Below are positions 34,171 through 44,679 of a DNA stretch of 64,000 nt, in pieces. Below the pieces are notes generated by a model, which did not search any database, was not told where the DNA came from, and saw only the letters and a program-made list of their open reading frames with translations. The translations under genes were made by a program, and so were the position numbers. This stretch comes from Eretmocerus hayati (taxonomy: Eukaryota; Arthropoda; Insecta; Hymenoptera; Aphelinidae): contig CM056741.1 in assembly GCA_029851415.1 (NCBI GenBank), positions 62,362,282 to 62,426,281 on the forward strand, written 5' to 3'. The first letter of the stretch is position 1. Every line of letters starts with the position of its first letter.

Positions 34171-34658
34171 AACCCCTGTGTTTTGAATGGGGAGCTTATA
34201 ACCTCAATTAGATCTAACATGGATGCAATCATCTTTTGATTTCTATGAGAGCATTAGAGTCTATGTGATTTGAATAAGACTGTATAGAAAAGTGATGCTG
34301 GTTAAAGCAATTCTAAAATAAGCCCACGGAGGATTGTTTTTATGTTTGACAGGAATTGGAAATTGGTGTAACACAAGCTCCTGCTTCATCGCTCTTATCA
34401 TATTTGCTGAATATTTGAAATTTATTTCAACAATTCACATCTTATGTGAACTAATTTTTATATTTAATGAATGAATTTATCGTTCTTTCGAGCCACTTAT
34501 AATCGTCGCGCTCAGGCGACGATCACAGTTTGACAAATGTCAAACTGCGACCTTCGAGGCTCCACTTTTATAGTGGCTGGCATCACGAAGGGATTTTTTA
34601 TTTTTTTTGGATTTTTCAATTTTTTATTGAAAGATTGGCCAAGAGATGAAAAAATTCT

Positions 34659-34732
34659 TCCTCGGGCGGGACTTGAACCTCGCAATCTCCGGTACTCCGG
34701 ACCGGCGCCTTAACCAATTAGACCACCGAGGC
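34659..34732 (-). tRNA. tRNA-like gene, array copy 1
   Basis: A 74-nt tRNA-like sequence. The acceptor stem pairs at six of seven positions (G1-A72 fails) and the D stem has four pairs, GTCT/AGGC. The anticodon stem is CCGGT/ACCGG with loop CCGGAGT. The T stem has five pairs around TTCAAGT, with one bulged A. The B box is GGTTCAAGTCC and a run of six T residues follows within eight bases, a Pol III terminator. The loop would read anticodon GGA, but base 33 is C instead of the near-universal U. The D-arm and anticodon-to-T region resemble tRNA-Arg most. It is more likely a SINE-type promoter head than a decoding tRNA. Confidence 0.55.
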
Positions 34733-35088
34733 GATTGCGTATTCACTCGCTCGGGGAAGCCTTCTCTCATCTCTTGTGCCAATCTTTCGATGCGGTCAAT
34801 CAAGGAACCATGACCATTCAAATATGCAAATTATATCGATAAGGTAGATCTCATCGATATTTTGACTCTATCGCTCGATTTGATGAAATACATTTAATGA
34901 ATGAATTTATCGTTCTTTCGAGCCACTTATAATCGTCGCGCTCAGGCGACGATCACAGTTTGACAAATGTCAAACTGCGACCTTCGAGGCTCCACTTTTA
35001 TAGTGGCTGGCATCACGAAGGGATTTTTTATTTTTTTTGGATTTTTCAATTTTTTATTGAAAGATTGGCCAAGAGATGAAAAAATTCT

Positions 35089-35162
35089 TCCTCGGGCGGG
35101 ACTTGAACCTCGCAATCTCCGGTACTCCGGACCGGCGCCTTAACCAATTAGACCACCGAGGC
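35089..35162 (-). tRNA. tRNA-like gene, array copy 2
   Basis: Same sequence and terminator as array copy 1, 430 bp further on. Confidence 0.55.
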
Positions 35163-35519
35163 GATTGCGTATTCACTCGCTCGGGGAAGCCTTCTCTCAT
35201 CTCTTGTGCCAATCTTTCGATGCGGTCAATCAAGGAACCATGACCATTCAAATATGCAAATTATATCGATAAGGTAGATCTCATCGATATTTTGACTCTA
35301 TCGCTCGATTTGATGAAATACATTTAATGAATGAATTTATCGTTCTTTCGAGCCACTTATAATCGTCGCGCTCAGGCGACGATCACAGTTTGACAAATGT
35401 CAAACTGCGACCTTCGAGGCTCCACTTTTATAGTGGCTGGCATCACGAAGGGATTTTTTATTTTTTTTTGGATTTTTCAATTTTTTATTGAAAGATTGGC
35501 CAAGAGATGAAAAAATTCT

Positions 35520-35593
35520 TCCTCGGGCGGGACTTGAACCTCGCAATCTCTGGTACTCCGGACCGGCGCCTTAACCAATTAGACCACCGAGGC
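35520..35593 (-). tRNA. tRNA-like gene, array copy 3 (variant)
   Basis: As the other copies but with one base change (C to T on the plus strand near 35552), which falls at the 3' side of the anticodon stem and weakens it. Confidence 0.5.
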
Positions 35594-36090
35594 GATTGCG
35601 TATTCACTCGCTCGGGGAAGCCTTCTCTCATCTTTTGTGCCAATCTTTCGATGCGGTCAATCAAGGAACCATGACCATTCAAATATGCAAATTATATCGA
35701 TAAGGTAGATCTCATCGATATTTTGACTCTATCGCTCGATTTGATGAAATACATTTAATGAATGAATTTATCGTTCTTTCGAGCCACTTATAATCGTCGC
35801 GCTCAGGCGACGATCACAGTTTGACAAATGTCAAACTGCGACCTTCGAGGCTCCACTTTTATTATGACGATTATAACGATACGACGACGATTATAAGTGG
35901 CTCGAAAGAACGATAAATTCATTCATTAAATGTATTTCATCAAATCGAGCGATAGAGTCAAAATATCGATGAGATCTACCTTATCGATATAATTTGCATA
36001 TTTGAATGGTCATGGTTCCTTGATTGACCGCATCGAAAGATTGGCACAAGAGATGAGAGAAGGCTTCCCCGAGCGAGTGAATACGCAATC

Positions 36091-36164
36091 GCCTCGGTGG
36101 TCTAATTGGTTAAGGCGCCGGTCCGGAGTACCGGAGATTGCGAGGTTCAAGTCCCGCCCGAGGA
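36091..36164 (+). tRNA. tRNA-like gene, array copy 4
   Basis: First plus-strand copy. A box TGGTCTAATTGG, B box GGTTCAAGTCC, T-run terminator at about 36168-36173. Same anomalies: C33, bulged A in the T stem, G1-A72 mismatch. Confidence 0.55.
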
Positions 36165-36520
36165 AGAATTTTTTCATCTCTTGGCCAATCTTTCAATAAA
36201 AAATTGAAAAATCCAAAAAAAATAAAAAATCCCTTCGTGATGCCAGCCACTATAAAAGTGGAGCCTCGAAGGTCGCAGTTTGACATTTGTCAAACTGTGA
36301 TCGTCGCCTGAGCGCGACGATTATAAGTGGCTCGAAAGAACGATAAATTCATTCATTAAATGTATTTCATCAAATCGAGCGATAGAGTCAAAATATCGAT
36401 GAGATCTACCTTATCGATATAATTTGCATATTTGAATGGTCATGGTTCCTTGATTGACCGCATCGAAAGATTGGCACAAGAGATGAGAGAAGGCTTCCCC
36501 GAGCGAGTGAATACGCAATC

Positions 36521-36594
36521 GCCTCGGTGGTCTAATTGGTTAAGGCGCCGGTCCGGAGTACCGGAGATTGCGAGGTTCAAGTCCCGCCCGAGGA
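36521..36594 (+). tRNA. tRNA-like gene, array copy 5
   Basis: Same as array copy 4, 430 bp further on. Confidence 0.55.
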
Positions 36595-36950
36595 AGAATT
36601 TTTTCATCTCTTGGCCAATCTTTCAATAAAAAATTGAAAAATCCAAAAAAAATAAAAAATCCCTTCGTGATGCCAGCCACTATAAAAGTGGAGCCTCGAA
36701 GGTCGCAGTTTGACATTTGTCAAACTGTGATCGTCGCCTGAGCGCGACGATTATAAGTGGCTCGAAAGAACGATAAATTCATTCATTAAATGTATTTCAT
36801 CAAATCGAGCGATAGAGTCAAAATATCGATGAGATCTACCTTATCGATATAATTTGCATATTTGAATGGTCATGGTTCCTTGATTGACCGCATCGAAAGA
36901 TTGGCACAAGAGATGAGAGAAGGCTTCCCCGAGCGAGTGAATACGCAATC

Positions 36951-37024
36951 GCCTCGGTGGTCTAATTGGTTAAGGCGCCGGTCCGGAGTACCGGAGATTG
37001 CGAGGTTCAAGTCCCGCCCGAGGA
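36951..37024 (+). tRNA. tRNA-like gene, array copy 6
   Basis: Same as array copy 4, 860 bp further on. Confidence 0.55.
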
Positions 37025-37304
37025 AGAATTTTTTCATCTCTTGGCCAATCTTTCAATAAAAAATTGAAAAATCCAAAAAAAATAAAAAATCCCTTCGTGA
37101 TGCCAGCCACTATAAAAGTGGAGCCTCGAAGGTCGCAGTTTGACATTTGTCAAACTGTGATCGTCGCCTGAGCGCGACGATTATAAGTGGCTCGAAAGAA
37201 CGATAAATTCATTCATTAAATGTATTTCATCAAATCGAGCGATAGAGTCAAAATATCGATGAGATCTACCTTATCGATATAATTTGCATAATTTTTATAT
37301 TGTC

Positions 37305-39795
37305 TTGAATAGTTACAATATATGATGAAAAAAAATCAACAATTTTGGTGGACTATAGATGTACACGTTTGAACACTGTGCGTAGTGAATATCATCTTTT
37401 CGGATGAGTTGGTGAAACTCGCACACTTCTCAATCATCAATATTTTGGTACACAGAGCTGAATAGAACTTGTCCATGCTACCATAAATCAATTTCTGAGT
37501 TGTTTTAGGTAGTCTGTTACTGGGCTCACACTTTAAATATTTTGACTTCTGTCAAGTAAAATCCATAAACTCTGAGTTGTATCAGAACCATTCAACTCAA
37601 GGGCTGGATCTGATTTAAACTCTTTGTTTCCTGTTGAGATCTTTTCTCACTTCTTGATGGATTTTGAAGCTTAATTTACCTAGCAAATAGGCGAAAGTTT
37701 GTGAGCGTGCCAACATTAATTAGATATAGGATATGCAAACTCTAAATCTAAAATTTTCTCAATTATCTTTAGGCTCTCAGATATAATGACCTCAGGACAG
37801 GTCTTGAAGTATCAATACACGCATCATTTTTACCTTCCCAGAGCTGCATCACAAGCTTGTCTGTGATATTACTCGAGGGGACTGTGCCAGGGATTTGACA
37901 GAGTAACAGTTTCTCTCAATGGTAATAGCGTAAACTGTTATCAGTTCAATATAGTAATTCTTCTATCCAGATAGTTGTACCTAATAAGTTGCGTTGCTGG
38001 CTTTAAATCAAGCATTTAATCTTTTTTTATTTTTGAAGGTTACCAAGTACTTTTGATGTATATAGATATGCCAAAGCAAGACATCTTCCCCTCTTTTTTG
38101 TATAATAACTGTTCACTAATATGTCAAATGTCATTCATGAGAATTGATGAAAATGTTTCTCCCCCCTAATTCTTGAGATTGTTTAAGTTCTACTGAATCA
38201 CTCAGAAAACATTGGCATGAAATATTGACGGGAATTAATGAAAGAGTCATTAGAATTATATCCTCGGATCCCAGAAGTATTAACTGGATCAAAACTTGAA
38301 CAGCGCCGCTCTTACTCCAGGCGCTGGATCCAATTTGGATCAAAACTGGGTTCCAAAATTCACTAATTCTGGATCCAGGTTCGGTACACTATTTCAGCAG
38401 TTTGATCCAAGCTGTATTCAATCTTGACTTGGCTTTCCAATGCGGATTGAGTCCTCCCACTGAATGCTAGTCACTGAAGCCCGAATTTGGAATCGTTTCT
38501 GCCAACGTATTCCTCTCGGAATTTTCGTTATGATTTTGATCAATTCTCGTATTACTTCATCGTATGAAAGCTCTCTCCGCAGCTCTGCAATTACGCGAAG
38601 CAAAGCGTTCACCCGCGGAGCAATGTAATTTGTAGCGAATCAATATTTACCTTGTGCCCTGCCTCGCCATATGCACGCTGTTCATTCGCCGCGTGTGTTC
38701 ATAAGTAATGATTTCTAAACATTGCTGGTTCCGCCTCAAATTCACTCTGGCAATTCCATCGCCACCTGAGAGTAATCGCATTCCACCCACAGTCGTCCGT
38801 TCTTTGCCCCCCCTCTCACGCTCAATTTTCTCTATATTAGCTATGTATATGGAGCGAAATCAATTGAAGGATAGCTCGTAAGTGTCATGTCACGTGAAAA
38901 AATGAATAGCTTTACATCTTATACAGTTCAATATAACTTCATGGACATAGTGGTCTAAGTCCATATTTCGGATCAAAGGTGACTTTTATCCTCATCCCCC
39001 GAGGTATGTTCAGAAAGTTGTGAATCTATTTCATCACATGAAGAACGTGATGGAAATGCGAGAAAAACTTGAGTAGGAGGCTTTCTAGCCAGGAGAAAGA
39101 TCTAGGATAGATTCTCAGGCGTGGAAAATCGCTGTCATCGGAAGTGGACTCACAGTTAGTCCACCCTGATCTTGAACAATTCATATCAGGCACTCATTCT
39201 CGAGGGTATGCATCTTTGCATTAGGTCTCATGCTATCAAATGATGCTGTTCACTCCAAACATCTCCTGCAATCATGAAAATCTCTTCCATGCTCGTTCGT
39301 ACCTAAAGTGCGCGCAGAGCAGAATATCTGTGGGTGGATAGAAAAGTGAGAGCAGAAGAGACGCGGGAGTAAGAAGGACTCGTCGCAGTTTCTTCCGGCA
39401 AACGTAGGGTGCGAGCAAGAAGGATGAGGAGCCAAGAGCGTGGGCACAAACCGAGACGGGTTTAATTTTGCCAAGTGCATCATTTGCATTGACCCCCGCG
39501 TGTCTATAGAGCTAAAAAAGAAAGATTGGGTTTTACTCGAATGCATGAGTAGTAGTTCTTGGTGGCCAGCAATACCAAGTACTTTTCGGCAACTTTCTCC
39601 AAGTTTCTGTTACACTTCCCTTTGGGTGAAAGATTGCGGTGGTCCATCAGAGATTAGCTCTTTGGATAATTTATTGGGATGGTGAGTCAACTTCGAGCAG
39701 ATTTTTCCACCTTGTTTCTTTGGTGTTGGAAAGGACTAACAAGAGTGATCTGAATAGACTTGATTGCGAAAGTGGAAACTTAGGATGATAGATTA
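37305..39795. other. Unassigned sequence
   Basis: AT-rich with short frames; no gene recognised. It contains copy B of the dispersed repeat at 38310-38420. A GC-richer patch at 39250-39480 carries overlapping frames on both strands. Confidence 0.4.
38310..38420 (+). repeat. Diverged dispersed repeat, copy B
   Basis: Shares several blocks with 33995-34170: CCAGGCGCTGGA, TTTGGATCAA, CCAGGTTCGGT. Same strand; family unknown. Confidence 0.4.
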
Positions 39796-39801
39796 TCTCT
39801 G

Positions 39802-41002
39802 CAGGGTTCGTCGCCGAGACCCTATTCCCTTATTTCACCCTATTTTAACCCTTTTCTGGACTTTCCCCTTTTCTTCCCCTATAATCGGCCCAAAGACCCT
39901 TAAAGTACCCTAAAATGCGGTTTTGACGATTATTTCTCGCCTAAAATTTTACTCGCTCAGTTTTCCTCGATGAAAGTGAATAAACCTCGTTCCAATCATT
40001 TCCGCGTCAACTTTTTCTCTGACTTTATCGTCCATGTGTAACTTTTCTATGCCCCAAAGTATCGAAATAGTTGATCTTCGCATTTCGGGGAGTAATTTTT
40101 TGCGAAAATTCACTTTTGCTAGATTCTTTAATCGCAAGGCCCGTGCTTATCTGGAAGTCAGCTTCTTCCAAAATAACCCAGGAGGGTGTTTCAGATCCGG
40201 GTCACGGATTTGGCTGAAACTTAAGAAATAGTCTCATTTCAACACCAAAAGATGAAACCCGAGATTATAAGACCCTAACGCTCAAGCGTTTCCGAGCTAC
40301 AGCCAAGGATATTAGCATTGTAGGTATACCTATATGTATGATTTTAAACATAGGCCTGTATGGGCAATGCCAATGTCCTTGGCTGTAGCTCGGAAACGCT
40401 CGAGCGTTAAGGTCTATGATTCTGGGTATCCTCTTTTGGTGCTGAAAGAAAACTATCTCCAGAGTTTCAGCCGAATCCGCGATCCGGATCTGAAACACTA
40501 TTCTGGTAAAATCAAATTTAGTGTCAAAATGTCAGGTCCGTGCTTTGCTACCGTGTCATTTGCGGGAATACATCGTACATATTAGAATGTTTGGAAGTGG
40601 GACTTGCGGTTGGCACATTTTGGATCCCCAAATATCGAAATTTTCGCATAAACGACCCTCAACACACGATACTTCTGTCGTCGCACAGAAACCAAGGTCT
40701 GTGCCCGTTCACAGAGTGCTCAGATTTTAAAATGAAAATGCATGATCCTGCGAATGATTCTGGGGATGTTATAATTCGTCCTCTTGGCTTTTTCCTTTCA
40801 TTTACAAAGTCAATGTGCTCTGGGAACTGAAACGCAGTCGAAATCGAGAATCTATGACAAACGAACTCGTTGCAAAGTGAATGGATTGAAAACAAAGAAG
40901 TGCTGTGTAATTTTTCAAAACTCCCCTATTTAGTACCCTATTTCCTGACATTATTTTCCCCTATTCCCCTATTTTCGGGTTGCTGAGTGGTGACGAACCC
41001 TG
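39802..41002. mobile_element. hAT-like non-autonomous element
   Basis: Terminal inverted repeats CAGGGTTCGTCGCC (39802-39815) and GGTGACGAACCCTG (40989-41002) match at 13 of 14 positions. TCTCTG flanks both sides (39796-39801 and 41003-41008). CAGGG ends fit the hAT superfamily, but hAT normally makes 8-bp duplications, so the 6-bp match leaves the family open. Both subterminal regions are dense in CCCTATT, in the same orientation at both ends rather than inverted. The interior holds a nested palindromic MITE (40178-40506) and short frames without recognisable transposase motifs. Confidence 0.75.
40178..40506. mobile_element. Palindromic MITE, copy 2, nested in the hAT-like element
   Basis: About 329 bp, starting CCAGGAGGGTGTTTCAG and ending CTGAAACACTATTCTGG. 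Arms match copy 1 closely (GATCCGGGTCACGGAT, CACCAAAAGATGAAAC, CCTAACGCTCAAGCG). The core around 40310-40380 has GTAGGTATACCTATATG and GGGCAATGCCAATG. No exact 3-bp target repeat could be assigned. Confidence 0.88.
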
Positions 41003-41008
41003 TCTCTG

Positions 41009-42505
41009 TCAACTGGGTGGAATGTTGATCGTCATAAACTGAAGCTGTCTAAAATATAAAAAGCTGTTTCGGTTTTTGATAACTGAAGCTGCTGCAGTGA
41101 CAAAGATCTTTTCATGGAATATATATATGTAGATCTAATTCGAGTCTTCATCCTTTCGGCCTTTGCGAAAAGCACTAAGAACTGAGAGATACTTCTTTCC
41201 CATGTCATTGTCTAGAACTACTTCGTGTCCAGAAAATCTGGGAATTCTCCGGAATATTTATTTCGAAAGTTTGATAACATTCTCTATAGAATCTAATGAA
41301 AAAATCAATGAAAAATTCTTAGTTGATGAAGAGGCAGCCAAAGTTGTTTGGTAGTCTAACTCTAGTGTGTACATTCTAAGCCAAAAAATTTTAATGACGA
41401 ATTGGCAAAATTCCATGGAAATAATTGTATTCATTCCCTTTGACACATGCTTATTAGGTTATGTTACTATACATTTAAATGCAGTATCAGCTCTTCAATT
41501 TCATTTCTATTATTATTTCTCATTGAATTCGCTTTTGATCCGAAGCCATTACCTCATTAAGAACCAAACTATGTTTTCCATGATGAACACAAATACCTAT
41601 GTCATTGTACTTCTTCCTTCAGCCATATACTGCATCAGATTGAAAATTCCAAGAGAAGTAATCAAGGTAATGCACAAGTAAGTTCACCAGCGGGCGGTTG
41701 GAATATTTTCCATGGATAACATATTTATAATGGGAGGAGTAATTGCTAGTCTTGAAGCTATGGAATATATACTCTCCTTCAGCACTCTGATGAATGCAAA
41801 CGTCTCAGGTGGCTTGGTCTCAAATATGAAAGGCTGAGCCTTGAAAAGGGAGTCCTCTCTCCCCCTTTCTCCCTCCCCTTTCTTTCTCATAGTCTCCTCG
41901 TCCTCTACTCTTCTATACGGGCACGTCCATTCACCATTCAGTCAGAGCTTTCTTTCTCGATGCTTTTCTTGGCGTCGAGTGGGGGTCGCATTGTCGTCAC
42001 TCGGTCCTTTTATTGCCGTAGTTTAGGGCCGAACAATAAAGCTTCCACGGCCTTGCCTTCTCGCGCAGCAGTTTCGTACCTCTTATCGTCACATTCATAT
42101 CACACCGGATGCCTCGTTTGCCGGTAATGGACCGGAACCGCAGCACTGCTTAATGCCTCTTCGTGATGTGCTTTTTTTGCCGCTCATATTCGCTTCTTTT
42201 TCTCTCGAAGCTAGCCATCAAGCTCTGCACTCTAATACGTTCGTTTATTTGAGCTTTCAGCACTCCCTTCGTTATAACATTAGACCACCGAATTTTTCTT
42301 TTGCTATTGCAGAGATTTAGTGGTACCTTGTTCACTCGTATGATCCTCAGTTAAATGAACACTTTTCATCGTTGCGTGTAGTAGGTCAACCGTAAATGTA
42401 GCTACGATTTTCTGGTTCACGCCTGTATATGCTTATTACAGTACTTTTTTAGTCTTCAGCCAAGGGCTTTCATTCCTGAACAGCAGTCTTGCCAAAATTT
42501 GTTCT
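41009..42505. other. Unassigned sequence
   Basis: AT-rich. Frames at 41163-41354 (63 aa) and 41367-41681 (104 aa, hydrophobic) lie close together on the plus strand but share no recognisable domain; pieces of a decayed membrane-protein gene are possible but unproven. Confidence 0.35.
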
Positions 42506-42509
42506 AATA

Positions 42510-42742
42510 GTTTGGTACCACCGAATTATGTGAAAACATTGTATTTCCGTCCCGTAGTCTCTTATACATTTGGAGATGCAGCCGAAAACTTGAGAAGTGA
42601 CCATATAAATCCATGTGAGGAAGTCATGTATATGGATACATACACCTATGTAATGTCAATTTTTTTGAACATCTTTGGACAGGAGGCCCATCAAATAAAA
42701 GTACTCTGGATTCTCCAAAATTAGAATGGTACCAAACTACAA
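42510..42742. mobile_element. Possible small inverted-repeat element
   Basis: TAGTTTGGTACCA near 42510 and its complement TGGTACCAAACTA near 42727-42739 enclose about 230 bp with no other recognised feature. The repeat is short and could be chance. Confidence 0.25.
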
Positions 42743-42744
42743 GA

Positions 42745-44505
42745 GAATTTTGGTGAAGCTTGGTGTTCCGGAACCAAAATTTCAAACTTGTCAGTTCATA
42801 ACTCTGAAAAGACACTTTTTTCCAAAACCTTCGGGTCAGATGGATTATGGAGACCAGACCAATGTGATTAACCTGGCTATCCTGATCTGGTTTGACCTAA
42901 CGAGCGTTTGGCCGAAACCAACTGAATGTAGTCGAACCAATTCATTCCCATTACGATCGTTCAACCACAGAATATTTTGATGAAAAGACTCCAAAAAGTA
43001 GGACGTCGTATAAAGTGACTTCAACCTGGTTCTACGAGTATAACTATGAGTCCTTAGCAATATTTTGGTCGAGTAAAACTGAAGTTGAGGAAGAGAATAA
43101 TCTGGATGGTCTGACCTGGTTCAAATACTCCTAGCTACATGCTCATTTAGTCAGAACAAATCAGAGCGGTCAGGTCAGTCCGACTCGTCTTCTTAACCGA
43201 TTTTCATAACCGATAAAAATTTAGGTCACACTAAACTGGTTGTCTTACAAATCATCATTAGACAAGAAGACACCATAAACTATCTGAATTCACCTTTCAG
43301 TCTCTCAAAAATGTGGTTTTGTGGCTACTCTTATAGCTTCTACTTGGTCTTCAGTAACTAATCTTGTACAAAGCTGTTGGTTGCTTTCCAAAATCATATT
43401 CAATGAAGATTCGGATTTCAACTTGAACATTTTATTCATAAATATAATTGACAATCTTCGAAATCGTGAACATGGTCATAATAAGAGAGATCAACTAACT
43501 TGATGGCTTCATTAGAGATCGAAGTTTATCTATGTTCAGCGTGAGTTTGGCGTACAGCAAAGAGAGACAAGGACTTGAGAGTTGAATGGTGCTTTGAGAT
43601 GAAGAGTGCAAAGAGAAAGGATCAAGTTGTGTTGAATTGAGCTCTGTCGATATCAGACGATAAGATCTTCTTTGAAAAGAATGAAATAACACACGGTATC
43701 GGAGCAGTCTTGAGGTGAAAGATCCCCGGCAAGTGGATCTGGCGGAGCGAAAGACCTATTATGCGTATGTCTGTAGGCATTTTCCCAAGTGCTTTATTGT
43801 ACAATCATAGTATGCTGCACGTGAGATAGAGGGAAAATCTACCTTGCTTTGTGTTGGAGATGATCTTCATCAATGTAGTCGCATGAATTTTTTTGTACCT
43901 CGGAGGCAATAAGTGATAAATCGCATATTCAGATGATATTTAAACTTCAGGAAAAGGATTTAGAGTTGTTTCTGAATTTCAAACCCAAAAAAATTACACA
44001 TAAAATCAGAAAGTCATGTCATAGGGTTCATATGGCATTCAATGACGTGGTGTCAAATTTCAAGCGAATCATAGAATGATCAATGGTTATCTTGAAATAA
44101 CCGCCGACTAGCCTGTCACGATACTCTTTCGATCCCCTCCAGTTCCAGTATTCTCAACAACAAGAACCATCAAAATGGTATCATGCAAGCTACGATCAAA
44201 ACAACTACTATCAAACGAATGAAGGTCCAGAGTTTGAGAGTGCCATCCCATCCAAAACTACCTAACGACGTAAAAATGTCAGTGTAACAGCTCGCAAAGG
44301 ATCACAGCGGTTAACTAATCCTAGCCATCAGTGACACAACCATCTCAGTCTCCATCCCTTAATCCGGACAGCTATACGCTTTGATCTCACCCTAACACAC
44401 TATACTTAACTTGGGATGTTCTGAGCAGTTCAGGTTCAGCAAGGTACTCTCTCTTCTCTGCCAGTACTTCGAGTTCGAGATGACTCTTTACGTTTTAGGG
44501 GCCAC
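42745..44505. other. Unassigned sequence
   Basis: AT-rich, short frames, no gene recognised. Confidence 0.4.
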
Positions 44506-44620
44506 GGTTGACTATCTATATATGTGAGTAGTACCGTCCGTTATATAGCTCTTGAGAAGAGCCGAGAGAGAGTTTCGTAGTAGTTTGGCCCCGTCCAACT
44601 TTGTGCGTCTAGGAAGCTTC

Positions 44621-44623
<3 letters not shown>

Positions 44624-44670
<47 letters not shown>
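44624..44670. repeat. (TA)n microsatellite
   Basis: About 46 bp of uninterrupted TA repeat. The Tyr-Ile run in the 97-aa minus-strand frame across it is translated repeat. Confidence 0.95.
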
Positions 44671-44673
<3 letters not shown>

Positions 44674-44679
44674 ATGCTG

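Larger units (their letters stand above)
34452..37301. repeat. Head-to-head array of 430-bp tRNA-like units
   Basis: Three minus-oriented units (34462-34891, 34892-35321, 35322-35752) and a partial one (35753-35863) face a partial one (35885-35931) and three plus-oriented units (35932-36361, 36362-36791, 36792-37221) plus a last partial (37222-37290). Units are 430 or 431 bp and almost identical within and between the halves, so the block is a palindrome of about 2.8 kb with a short non-repeated centre (about 35864-35884). TAATTTTTATATT lies at both rims (34452-34464 and 37289-37301), like a 13-bp target duplication. Each unit has a tRNA-like gene, an A-rich stretch after it, the 18-bp palindrome GTTTGACAAATGTCAAAC and a TATAAAAG inside CCACTATAAAAGTGG. 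Confidence 0.92.

Noticed and set aside
36002..36199. 65-aa frame repeated in every unit of the tRNA-like array
   Set aside because: It runs straight through the tRNA-like gene and its Pol III terminator, and is kept only because the units are nearly identical DNA.
41163..41681. Adjacent hydrophobic frames as a chemoreceptor pseudogene
   Set aside because: No receptor signature is visible and no intron boundary could be placed.
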